The notes below the pieces were generated by a model. That model was not told the DNA's origin, made no database searches, and saw only the letters and a program-made list of their open reading frames with translations. From NVTR01 sp036479015 (GTDB taxonomy: Bacteria; Pseudomonadota; Alphaproteobacteria; Rhodobacterales; Rhodobacteraceae): a DNA stretch of 64,000 nt. Positions 17,961 through 25,586 of the stretch are shown here, one piece after another. The position numbers and the translations under genes are program-made. Position 1 is the first letter of the stretch, and every line of letters begins with the position of its first letter. The stretch is taken from NCBI GenBank assembly GCA_036479015.1, contig JAZGFB010000001.1, positions 57,288-121,287 of the forward strand. The letters run 5' to 3'.

Positions 17961-18160
17961 CTGCGGCTTTAGGGATGATGAATAGCAGTTTTGAGCCTAA
18001 CGTGACTACGGCATCCGGATTTCACGCCTTTGGCGTGCTCAACCACCCAATCCAAAGTTTCCTAATAGCAAGTTAATGGCACCCAATTGGAACCCCGGCA
18101 AAAAATGGTCCGCCGCTAAGCTGCCAGTATTTGGTCAACCACATGATAAATATTAGGGAA

Positions 18161-18210
18161 AATGGTAGCGGAGGAGGGACTTGAACCCCCGACACGCGGA
18201 TTATGATTCC
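18161..18210 (-). repeat. attL: perfect 50-bp direct repeat of tRNA-Met 3' half
   Basis: Identical over 50 bases to 30581-30630. It covers the CCA end, T arm, variable loop and the 3' side of the anticodon arm into the anticodon loop of the tRNA-Met (CAT) gene. This is the classic crossover segment of a tyrosine integrase acting on a tRNA gene and defines the left end of the element. Confidence 0.92.
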
Positions 18211-18338
18211 TGTCCCTACCATTGAATCTTAGATGTTTTTTGTCAAACCAATGTAAAATAGCACCATAACATATCAATGGGTTACATACGGATTCCCAAC
18301 CGTTGAACCCGCAATTCTCAAAAGAAAAGTTAACTACA

Positions 18339-18369
18339 ACGCCGCCCCGATTGCAGTCGGAACGGCGCT
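18339..18369 (+). promoter_or_regulatory. Bulged hairpin in primase leader
   Basis: Outer stem CGCCG/CGGCG and inner stem CCGA/TCGG around a TTGCAG loop, 28 bases before the primase ATG. It could act in mRNA control or replication. Support is structural only. Confidence 0.3.
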
Positions 18370-18396
18370 CAATAGATATGACGCGAGGTCAAAACC

Positions 18397-20643
18397 ATGC
18401 ACGTACAATGTAACAAAATCGGCACTGAAACACAAGTAAATCAGGCGCATAATATCAATCTTGAAGCGGCTCTTGAACACGCTGAAAACGGCTATGCAGT
18501 CTTTCCAGCGAAACCCGACAAACGGCCATATCTGAAGGCATGGCAGAAACGGGCCACGACCGACAAAGAGACTATTCGCAAATGGTGGAAGCGGTGGCCG
18601 GAAGCTATGCCCGCCCTGCCCACGGGAAAATTGAACGGTATCGCCGTTCTGGATGTGGACCGGAAGAAGGGCAAAGACGGTTTTGCCGCCCTACGCAAAG
18701 CGGGACATGATCCAAACGAGTTTTGTCATATCCGTAACGATACGCCGTCAGGCGGCGCGCATTTCTATTTCGAATGGCCCGAAGGCATGGGCAACAGTGC
18801 CACAGGGCTCCCTGTTGGTGTTGATGTTCGGGGTGAAGGTGGGTTTGTGATTGCAAGCGGCGCGGTCGCACCCTCTGGCAAATACGAGCCGGGAGACTTC
18901 ACACTTTGCAACGATTTGATCGGGCTTGCCCGTTGGCCGGATGCTTTGCTTCCGAAACACACCGCAAAAAATGAGCGCCCTGAACTGTCAGGACAATCGG
19001 TGGAAGTTTTGCGCAGCGCGTTGATGGCAATTCCCAATAACAATTCTGACCGGGATTGGTGGCTTGCCAAAGGGGCAGCCCTGCATTTCGAAACAAGCGG
19101 TTCTGCCGAAGGTTTGGACGTCTGGCATGAATGGTCTGCAACCTATGACGTGTATGACCACGACCACACGGAACAGCTTTGGTTTTCCTTCAAACGCCAA
19201 GACGGGAAATTGGTTACGGGCAAATCTATCTTGGCCGAAGCGCGAAAACATGGTTGGCATGACCCGTCCCTTTTGGACCTACTGGACGATACAGACGAAG
19301 CGTTTGAGCTGGATGAAGACGGCGTGATCCGTGCATTTACAGCTAAACACAAAGACGATTTTCGATTTGAGCATGTGACGGGAAAATGGTTCCGGTTCGA
19401 TGACAACGCATGGCGACAGGAAGAGACAAAACTCGCCCTTCACTATGCCCGCAAACTTGCGACCCGAATGGCGGAACATGATCCCAAAGCAAAGGCATTG
19501 CGTAAAGTGAGCGTATGGGAAGCGATTGAGCGCGGGGCAAAGAGTGTTCGGCAATTCGCTACCACGTCGCAAGAATGGAACCGCGATCCGCTCTTGCTTG
19601 GAACGCCGGGTGGGACCGTTGACTTGCGCACCGGTGAATTGCGTCCGGGCGACCCAAACGACCTGATTTCCCGCCTGACCGCCGTAGCGCCGATCCCCTT
19701 GGATGAATTTGATCCCGAACGCGACTGCCCCCAATGGATGAAATTTCTGCACGAGGCTTTGGCGGATGATGCCGAAGCAATTCGATTCCTGAAAATGTGG
19801 GGCGGGTATTCATTGACGGGAGTCACCAAGGAACACGCGCTTGTCTTTGTTTATGGCCCCGGCGGGTCTGGCAAGTCCACGGCAATCAATACTATGGCCG
19901 AGATCATTGGCGAATACGCAACCAACATGGCGACCTCGACTCTGACGGCTACCAAGCACGACGCCCACCCCGAAGAACTTGCCCGTCTGGACGGGCCACG
20001 GATGGCTTGGGCCAGCGAGACCGAGAAGGGCCGCGCATGGGCCGAAAACCGGATCAAGTCACTTACTGGTGGCGACAAGATAACCGCCCGCAACATGCGT
20101 CAGAACTCGTTTGAGTTCACGCCTCAAATGAAGCTGGTGATTGTTGGCAACAACCAACCATCGCTGACAACCGTAGATGACGCGATCAAACGGCGCTTCA
20201 TTATTTTGCCCTTCGACCACCCGCCCAAAGTCAAAGACCCGGACCTACCCAACAAGTTGCGGTCCGAATGGCCCGGCATTCTGTCTTGGATGATCCAAGG
20301 GTGTTTGGACTGGAAGACCAACGGACTTGTTCGCCCGGAAATCGCCCGCCGGGCAACCGAGTCCTATTTCGAACAACAGGATGTATTCGGCCAATGGATC
20401 GAAGAGCATTGCCAAATTGGTAAGCAGGAAGCTGACGCAACCACAAAACTATGGGATTCATGGCAATCATTTGCATACCGCCAAGGTGAAGCACCCGGTT
20501 CGCGGCAACGCACTTTCCCTGAGACGCTTTCCCAGCGGGGCTTCGAAGCGATCAAGAACACCAATGGCATTCGTGGGCGGGGCTACCGTGGGTTGTCAGT
20601 TATCAAGGAGGGCATCGCAGATGACTTTGATGATCTTATCTAA
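18397..20643 (+). CDS. P4-family primase/helicase (PrimPol N-terminus, D5-type SF3 helicase C-terminus)
   Basis: 748 residues. The N-terminal bifunctional primase-polymerase domain (about 20-185) has the catalytic DVD in IAVLDVDRKKGKDG, the SGGAHFYFEWP motif and VDVRGEGGFVIASG. A D5_N-like region lies near 390-470. The SF3 helicase has Walker A VYGPGGSGKSTAIN near 485 and a conserved VIVGNNQPSLTTVDDAIKRRF near 583. Such proteins start autonomous replication of satellites and small phages. GAGGTC precedes the ATG. It is the first gene after attL. Confidence 0.92.
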   Translation: MHVQCNKIGTETQVNQAHNINLEAALEHAENGYAVFPAKPDKRPYLKAWQKRATTDKETIRKWWKRWPEAMPALPTGKLNGIAVLDVDRKKGKDGFAALRKAGHDPNEFCHIRNDTPSGGAHFYFEWPEGMGNSATGLPVGVDVRGEGGFVIASGAVAPSGKYEPGDFTLCNDLIGLARWPDALLPKHTAKNERPELSGQSVEVLRSALMAIPNNNSDRDWWLAKGAALHFETSGSAEGLDVWHEWSATYDVYDHDHTEQLWFSFKRQDGKLVTGKSILAEARKHGWHDPSLLDLLDDTDEAFELDEDGVIRAFTAKHKDDFRFEHVTGKWFRFDDNAWRQEETKLALHYARKLATRMAEHDPKAKALRKVSVWEAIERGAKSVRQFATTSQEWNRDPLLLGTPGGTVDLRTGELRPGDPNDLISRLTAVAPIPLDEFDPERDCPQWMKFLHEALADDAEAIRFLKMWGGYSLTGVTKEHALVFVYGPGGSGKSTAINTMAEIIGEYATNMATSTLTATKHDAHPEELARLDGPRMAWASETEKGRAWAENRIKSLTGGDKITARNMRQNSFEFTPQMKLVIVGNNQPSLTTVDDAIKRRFIILPFDHPPKVKDPDLPNKLRSEWPGILSWMIQGCLDWKTNGLVRPEIARRATESYFEQQDVFGQWIEEHCQIGKQEADATTKLWDSWQSFAYRQGEAPGSRQRTFPETLSQRGFEAIKNTNGIRGRGYRGLSVIKEGIADDFDDLI

Positions 20644-20662
20644 CCTATTGATATGTAACGAT

Positions 20663-20758
20663 GTGGGACAAGTGGGACAACTGTTCCAGTCTATCGCCTA
20701 TACGTGCGCAAACACCTTCTTAGGAGCCTTACCGGAAGACCTGTCCCACCTGTCCCAA
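20663..20758. repeat. GTGGGACA repeats, candidate replication origin
   Basis: Two tandem GTGGGACAA units at 20663 and 20672 are mirrored by inverted TGTCCCA units at 20742 and 20751. Each pair has a 9-base period, and the two pairs form a dyad with about 60 bases between. This lies right after the primase/helicase gene in a gene-free gap, where iterons recognised by such proteins are often found. The origin role is inferred. Confidence 0.5.
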
Positions 20759-20876
20759 ATGGGTGGGTGGGTCACAATGGGTCCTAGCCACGCTGGGCGT
20801 GTTGAGGGGGGCGTGGAGCCCGATCTTTCGCTCTTTCATTATTTTTTGAACACGAAAAACGAAATGGGGCGGTGCA

Positions 20877-21374
20877 ATGACCAACAATAGTGAGCAAGCT
20901 ATAATTGATCTGATCGGCGAACCTGATCCAACAGATTCAATTTCCCGCGATGAATTGGCCGATTTGATTGGTGTAAAAAATTCAAGCATCGGCGGGCTTG
21001 TTCAAAAAGGCGTCGTGAAAAAAGCAGGCCGCAATCTTTATGCCCGACGGGTTTCTGTGCGCAATTATTGCGAACGGCTTCGGACTTCCCAAGTGGGACG
21101 CCCATCCGCCAATCCCGAAATGAATGCTGAAAAACTCCGCCTTGTTCGCGCTCAAGCTGAAAAGCAGGAAAAGGCCAACGCTAAGACCAGTGGCGATCTG
21201 TTGGATGCCAAAGAGGTTGCCGCTGATTGGACCGCGACAATGGTGGACCTTCGCGCCGCTATTTTGGCTATCCCGCAACGTGTGGCTTCAAATTGTGGTT
21301 TGGATCGAAACGCAATGGTCGAACTCGACACTGAAATCCGTGCCGCATTGGAGGTGATTGCCGATGACCACTGA
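20877..21374 (+). CDS. Phage terminase small subunit (Nu1-like)
   Basis: 165 residues. An N-terminal winged-helix-type DNA-binding region (ISRDELADLIGVKNSSIGGLVQKGVVKKAGRNLYARRVSVRNY) is followed by a helical linker rich in Lys/Glu (EKLRLVRAQAEKQEKANAKTSGDLLDAKEV) and a C-terminal helical segment, as in Nu1-type small terminases. It recognises the packaging site and recruits the large subunit. The end overlaps the large subunit start by 11 bases. Confidence 0.82.
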   Translation: MTNNSEQAIIDLIGEPDPTDSISRDELADLIGVKNSSIGGLVQKGVVKKAGRNLYARRVSVRNYCERLRTSQVGRPSANPEMNAEKLRLVRAQAEKQEKANAKTSGDLLDAKEVAADWTATMVDLRAAILAIPQRVASNCGLDRNAMVELDTEIRAALEVIADDH

Positions 21375-23145
21375 CACACTTCAAAAGATCAAACGTAATG
21401 CCCTTGGCATGTTGCGCCCACCAGCCAAACTCAATCTGGCGGATTGGGTTGAAAAGAACGTCTTCCTGCCGTCCAGCATCGCCGCTGCCCCCGGACGGAT
21501 GCGCCTATGGCCTCACCAGCGCGGCATGGCGGAATCTATCGGTGATCCGGCTGTGGAGCGGGTCTCGATCCTGAAATCCGCCCGTATTGGCTACACCCAA
21601 CTTCTAATAGCAGCGATTGGACATTACGTTCAGAATGACCCCGGCCCGATCTTGGCCGTTGTTCCTGCCGAAGCGGATGCACGCAATCTTATGGTGAACG
21701 GCATTGAACCAACATTTGGTGAATCCCCATTGTTGCGGGCGGCGTTATCATCGGATGAAAGCGGGCGGGATACACTCATGCAGCGCCGCTTTCCCGGCGG
21801 TTCACTTAAACTGGTATCAGCTCGCGCCCCACGCAACCTTCGCGCCCATACTGCTCGCATTCTGCTTTTGGACGAAGTGGATGGGTTCGAGATTGACGTG
21901 CGCGGCGAAGGTGATCCGGTTGCCTTGGCCGAAAAGCGAACCCTTTCTTATGGCGACCGAAAAATCGTCATCGGCTCCACGCCTGTTGACGAAGCCACCA
22001 GCCGGATTTTGCGGGCCTATGAGGCCAGCGACATGCGCGTTTACGAATGCCCTTGCCCTGACTGTGGCGAGTTTCACGAAATCAAGTGGAAGGATATTCG
22101 CTGGGATAGCGGCAAGCCTGACACGGCCCACTGGGCTTGCCCCTCATGCGGTGTGATTGTTGAAGAGGTCCGCAAACCCCAAATGGTGCAAAATGGCCGC
22201 TGGCATATCACCCGACCCGATATTGAGGGCCACCATGGTTACAAGATCAATGCCTTGGTAAGCTTGCTACCCAATGCAGCATGGTCAAAGCTGGTGGCGG
22301 AATTCCTTGAGGCCAAGCGAAGCCCGGAAACCCTTAAGGCATTCACTACAACGCTTTTGGCCGAACCTTGGCGCGATGATGCCGAACAACTGGATCAAGA
22401 CGCGCTGTATTCCCGCCGTGAGCCCTTCTCGTTAGATTCTATCCCGTCCGAGGCGCTTTTAATCACGGCTGGTTGCGACGTGCAGGATGACCGGATCGAG
22501 ATCACCACAACAGGCTGGACTAAAGATGGCCATGCGCTCGTGCTGGCCCATGAAATCGTGTTCGGCTCCCCTTTGCAGGATGAAACATGGCTTGAAGTGG
22601 ATGACCTCTTGCGCCGCCACTGGAAGCATCCCTTGGGCGGCATCATCCGCTATGACGCTGCAATCGTGGATTCCGGCTCTGGTGGCCATACCGATGCGGT
22701 CTATGCGTTTTGTGGCCCGCGTAACGGTCGGCGGATCATGGCGGGCAAAGGCGTTGCGGGTTTCCAACGCCCCTCCACGGCCTTTTCCACATCCCGGCGG
22801 GCAAGGCTGATCCTCGTCGGGGTGGACGCCGTGAAATCGCAGATATTCAATCGACTGGAAGCGGGTGGATCAATCCGGTTTTCCGATACGCTGGATGCAA
22901 ATTGGTTCGAACAACTAACCGCCGAACGGATCACAACCCGCTACCGACACGGCCACCCTGTCCGCGCGTTCGAGAAGATCAGCGGGCGGCGAAATGAGGC
23001 GCTGGATACGCTGACCTATTCGTTTGCAGCACGGCAATTGGTATTGGTGGATTTGGGTCGGCGTGAAAGCGAACTAAGCACTGGATTTGCCGGGCGACGG
23101 CACGCTATGATTGTAAGAAGCAGTTGGTTAGGAATTGAAAAATGA
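21364..23145 (+). CDS. Phage terminase large subunit (GpA family)
   Basis: 593 residues from the ATG at 21364; a TTG six bases earlier is possible. GpA-type features: LNLADWVEKNVFLPSSIAAAPGRMRLWPHQRGM at the N-terminus, SARIGYTQLLIAAIGHYVQ near 75, Walker B-like ILLLDEVDGFEIDVRGEGDP near 170, two CxxC zinc knuckles (CPCPDCGEFH; CPSCGV), and a nuclease-like C-terminal half (AGCDVQDDRIEITTTGW). It provides the packaging motor and DNA cleavage. The last bases overlap the next ATG. Confidence 0.93.
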   Translation: MTTDTLQKIKRNALGMLRPPAKLNLADWVEKNVFLPSSIAAAPGRMRLWPHQRGMAESIGDPAVERVSILKSARIGYTQLLIAAIGHYVQNDPGPILAVVPAEADARNLMVNGIEPTFGESPLLRAALSSDESGRDTLMQRRFPGGSLKLVSARAPRNLRAHTARILLLDEVDGFEIDVRGEGDPVALAEKRTLSYGDRKIVIGSTPVDEATSRILRAYEASDMRVYECPCPDCGEFHEIKWKDIRWDSGKPDTAHWACPSCGVIVEEVRKPQMVQNGRWHITRPDIEGHHGYKINALVSLLPNAAWSKLVAEFLEAKRSPETLKAFTTTLLAEPWRDDAEQLDQDALYSRREPFSLDSIPSEALLITAGCDVQDDRIEITTTGWTKDGHALVLAHEIVFGSPLQDETWLEVDDLLRRHWKHPLGGIIRYDAAIVDSGSGGHTDAVYAFCGPRNGRRIMAGKGVAGFQRPSTAFSTSRRARLILVGVDAVKSQIFNRLEAGGSIRFSDTLDANWFEQLTAERITTRYRHGHPVRAFEKISGRRNEALDTLTYSFAARQLVLVDLGRRESELSTGFAGRRHAMIVRSSWLGIEK

Positions 23146-23366
23146 GCGTCAAAGCATCGAAGGAAAATCGAATTGGTGCCGCCTCTGTTTTCAAACGTGG
23201 CGATCAAGTTACTAAGAAAATCGGCTTCGGTCCAACAATGATAGTTTTGGAAACAAAAGACGGTTGGGTTACTTGCATTGTTCCAAAGACTCTTGAACAT
23301 AAGAAATTTCATCCAAACAATTTGAAAAACCACGGTCAAGGTGGGCCGATACGCCCGATATTCTAG
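23142..23366 (+). CDS. Small basic protein, YodC/DUF2158-like pattern
   Basis: 74 residues, translationally coupled to terL (ATGA). The pattern FKRGDQVTKKIGFGPTMIVLETKDGWVTCIV resembles the short beta-barrel-like YodC/DUF2158 family (FxxGDxVxLKSGGPxMTV). The function is unknown. The coding sequence is visibly AT-richer than terL. Confidence 0.6.
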   Translation: MSVKASKENRIGAASVFKRGDQVTKKIGFGPTMIVLETKDGWVTCIVPKTLEHKKFHPNNLKNHGQGGPIRPIF

Positions 23367-23376
23367 AAGGGGAAAA

Positions 23377-24192
23377 ATGAAAATCAATTTCCGGAACAGC
23401 GCTAGAAACCACGTCACTGCCGCAAAAGAATTTTCTGCAATGGACGAAGGAAGAGGTTTGAGGGCGGCGTGCCTTGAGTTGCGCATGGCGATCGAAGCGT
23501 TGGCTTACGATTTGCTCCAAACCTACAATGCTGAGGTGGGTGAATCTGCAATGGATAAGTGGCAACCCAGAAAGGTGATAGACGAGCTTCTGTATGTTGA
23601 TCCGCATGCAGACAAGACATCACATATAGCAGTTGGCGTAGAAGAAGAATATGGAAAACCTGCCAAAGAAATGCGTTCGCTCGGGACAGATCATAGGTTC
23701 ACCGTAAAATGGGCCAACAAAGCGCACAACTCGTTGGGCAGCTATTTACATGAACCGACTATTGCGCAGCACAGAGATGGAAAGGTTGGACAGGACCATA
23801 AAATCAAAACGAAGATCGACGAAATTTTGGCGGAACTCGAACCAATTTTTGCATCGCCCATTAGGGGAAGCAACTTTGGCATTTTTGTCACATTCGATTG
23901 CGCATGCGGCTTCAAAATTAAGAGAAAGCAGGAATTCTTCAACAATGAGAAAGAATTATCTTGTGCGAATTGTGGCCGCTTTTTTGAATACGAAAAAACA
24001 GGCGAAAACTGGCATATTCAGCCGTCTACTATGTCTTTTGATTGCCCCGGCCAAGATTGTGACGAACGACATACCATTGAGCGGCATGAAGCAAAACCCA
24101 GATTTGAAACGGAATGTGTGAAATGCGGCGAAACACTTATTGTCGGTAGCCAGCTCACAGTTGGTGTCAAAGCCGCGAAGCCAGAAAGGTAG
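23377..24192 (+). CDS. Unknown accessory protein with helical N-terminus and Zn-ribbon-like Cys pairs
   Basis: 271 residues from the ATG at 23377, with AGGGGA just upstream. The N-terminal half is helical, with GRGLRAACLELRMAIEALAYDLL resembling HEPN/DUF4145-type helices and WANKAHNSLGSYLH near 130. The C-terminal half has Cys pairs CAC and CANC, then CPGQDC and CVKC, suggesting one or two zinc ribbons. The base composition is AT-rich compared with the flanking phage genes. The position between terL and portal is typical of accessory cargo, and a defence role is possible but not shown. Confidence 0.65.
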   Translation: MKINFRNSARNHVTAAKEFSAMDEGRGLRAACLELRMAIEALAYDLLQTYNAEVGESAMDKWQPRKVIDELLYVDPHADKTSHIAVGVEEEYGKPAKEMRSLGTDHRFTVKWANKAHNSLGSYLHEPTIAQHRDGKVGQDHKIKTKIDEILAELEPIFASPIRGSNFGIFVTFDCACGFKIKRKQEFFNNEKELSCANCGRFFEYEKTGENWHIQPSTMSFDCPGQDCDERHTIERHEAKPRFETECVKCGETLIVGSQLTVGVKAAKPER

Positions 24193-24193
24193 A

Positions 24194-24472
24194 TCATTCT
24201 TTCGGTTCGCAACCCGTTTTCATGCTGCCGAACTGCCCACGTTCTTCAAGTGTTTTTTCAGCAATGGCCATGGCTGCAGCGAAGCGCTTTTCCCAAGCCT
24301 CAATTCGCATTCTGCATTCAGTCAAACTGATACCATTTTGAAAACCTTCAATCGGATTTGAGGTATATTCTCCCCGAACATTGAGGATGTGAACTGTTGG
24401 GACATATAGCGTCTGGGCGATTGCCGCCTGACTCGAAATCGAAAACGCAAAAATGGCAATAATATTTTTCAA
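24194..24472 (-). CDS. Small secreted protein, accessory cargo, unknown
   Basis: 92 residues with a Sec-type signal peptide (MKNIIAIFAFSISSQAAIAQ, cleavage after AIA). The mature part is about 72 residues with two cysteines and a helical EAWEKRFAAAMAIAEKTLEERG. It runs against the phage operon and converges with the Zn-ribbon gene one base away, typical of a separately expressed accessory (moron-like) gene. No family recognised. Confidence 0.6.
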   Translation of the reverse strand: MKNIIAIFAFSISSQAAIAQTLYVPTVHILNVRGEYTSNPIEGFQNGISLTECRMRIEAWEKRFAAAMAIAEKTLEERGQFGSMKTGCEPKE

Positions 24473-24534
24473 ATCTTTGTCCTAACCTGTAGTTTTATCC
24501 ATCACTTTACACCAACGCGGTGAGTTGTGAACAT

Positions 24535-24759
24535 TTAACGATGGCGCAATAAGTCCCGTTCAATTGCCAGTGACGCAGCTTGATAAGCATCATAGTTGCC
24601 AACAACCGGCTGAATTTTTTTGAATATAGTCTTCCACTTGCGGCGCAGGTGCCGTGGCAGTGTATTTGGCGGTTCTGAAATTGCCGACGGATGTACCGGC
24701 TCGCACTCCCCCGTAACCGGATCATAGTCAACAATGATGTAGTCGTAAAATTCTTCCAT
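24535..24759 (-). CDS. Small acidic/basic mixed protein, accessory cargo, unknown
   Basis: 74 residues from the ATG at 24759 preceded by AAGGA. The sequence MEEFYDYIIVDYDPVTGECEP is followed by a basic region (RHLRRKWKTIFKKIQPVVGN) and a helical end. No family recognised. It is on the minus strand like its neighbour, with its own promoter probably in the 24760-24944 gap. Confidence 0.55.
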   Translation of the reverse strand: MEEFYDYIIVDYDPVTGECEPVHPSAISEPPNTLPRHLRRKWKTIFKKIQPVVGNYDAYQAASLAIERDLLRHR

Positions 24760-24892
24760 AATGTTTTCCTTTGTGTGCCCCGATGCGTGCCGAAGGAGAA
24801 ACACACACCGGGGCGAGGCAGATTGCCGGGCTATGCCAAGACCCGCGCAAGAACGTCAATTCCGAAGAATCGACACAGCAAATACTTAGCAT

Positions 24893-24936
24893 TTGACTCT
24901 TAGCACTTCAACCTCTAAGAATGAATTGACTAGAGG
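24893..24936 (+). promoter_or_regulatory. Candidate promoter of capsid operon with overlapping repeats
   Basis: TTGACT (24893) and TAAGAA (24916) are separated by 17 bases, a good sigma70-type match. The -10 region overlaps an inverted repeat CCTCTA / TAGAGG (24912-24917 and 24931-24936). A direct repeat CTTAGCA occurs just before and within the spacer. AGAGGAGAG follows as the ribosome-binding site of the gene at 24945. Confidence 0.55.
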
Positions 24937-24944
24937 AGAGCATA

Positions 24945-25586
24945 ATGACCTATTCGATTCGTGACGTTGCAAACGCTGTGGCAAAAACTACAAACCGAGA
25001 AGACAAGGAAGGTGAACTTTTCAACCGTTTGAAAAGTATGGCGCAGTACCGAACTCTAAAAACATCCAAAGCACCGGGGGCGGGGAAAACCGCAGCCCGC
25101 CGGTTTGACCGTGAAGAAGCTTGTATCGCGGCTTTGTTTTGCATCCTTGCAGACTACAACTTTGATCAACGGGCCTTTGACTCCTTACGACATGGAATTC
25201 AACCCAGCGCCAGCGGTAATTTACAGGGCAAAGTTGATGGCAACACCGTAACAACGCCCTACTGGGGAGATGACCCTTACGCAGATGGTGCAACGAATAT
25301 GCCGGACAATCATATCGCTATGGTTATCCCCGAAATCGAGCGCGGAAAAGGCTGGCATTTGCGGATAAACCTCAAGCGAGATGCACGGGGTGATCCTCTG
25401 TTTAGTGGTGGACTTTACCAATCTGACGATATTCCAACACCCGAAGAGTTGAAGGAACTGTGGGGCGCGCATGACGACTACCAAGAAAATGTGGTGGTTG
25501 GGTCCTTGCTCATCAATGCAACTGAAATTCTAAAACCTGTTCTGGAACTACTTGGACCGGGCCAATCCACAAAGGGGAAGCAGTAG
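24945..25586 (+). CDS. Unknown element protein, possible DNA-binding regulator, heads the capsid operon
   Basis: 213 residues. The N-terminus SIRDVANAVAKTTNREDKEGELFNRLKSMAQYRTLKTSKAPGAGKTAARRFDREEA has the look of a MerR/AlpA-like winged helix (helix-turn-helix, Arg/Lys-rich wing, then a helix). The C-terminal half contains MVIPEIERGKGWHLRINL and no recognised motif. A strong ribosome-binding site and a good promoter lie upstream, and the portal gene follows directly. A role as activator of the capsid genes is inferred from position only. Confidence 0.6.
   Translation: MTYSIRDVANAVAKTTNREDKEGELFNRLKSMAQYRTLKTSKAPGAGKTAARRFDREEACIAALFCILADYNFDQRAFDSLRHGIQPSASGNLQGKVDGNTVTTPYWGDDPYADGATNMPDNHIAMVIPEIERGKGWHLRINLKRDARGDPLFSGGLYQSDDIPTPEELKELWGAHDDYQENVVVGSLLINATEILKPVLELLGPGQSTKGKQ

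Larger units (their letters stand above)
17961..18396. other. Gene-free stretch across the attL boundary
   Basis: 436 bases with no convincing gene. It contains a small hairpin (CACGCC/GGCGTG, 18023-18037) after the HEPN-like gene, the 50-base attL copy, and a leader with a bulged hairpin before the primase gene. Nothing else is recognised. Confidence 0.6.

Noticed and set aside
18166..18230. tRNA-Met gene at attL
   Set aside because: The sequence leaves the tRNA pattern right after the anticodon loop; it is the att copy only.
20663..20758. CRISPR array
   Set aside because: Repeat units are 9 bp, in inverted pairs without regular spacers; no cas genes are in the window.
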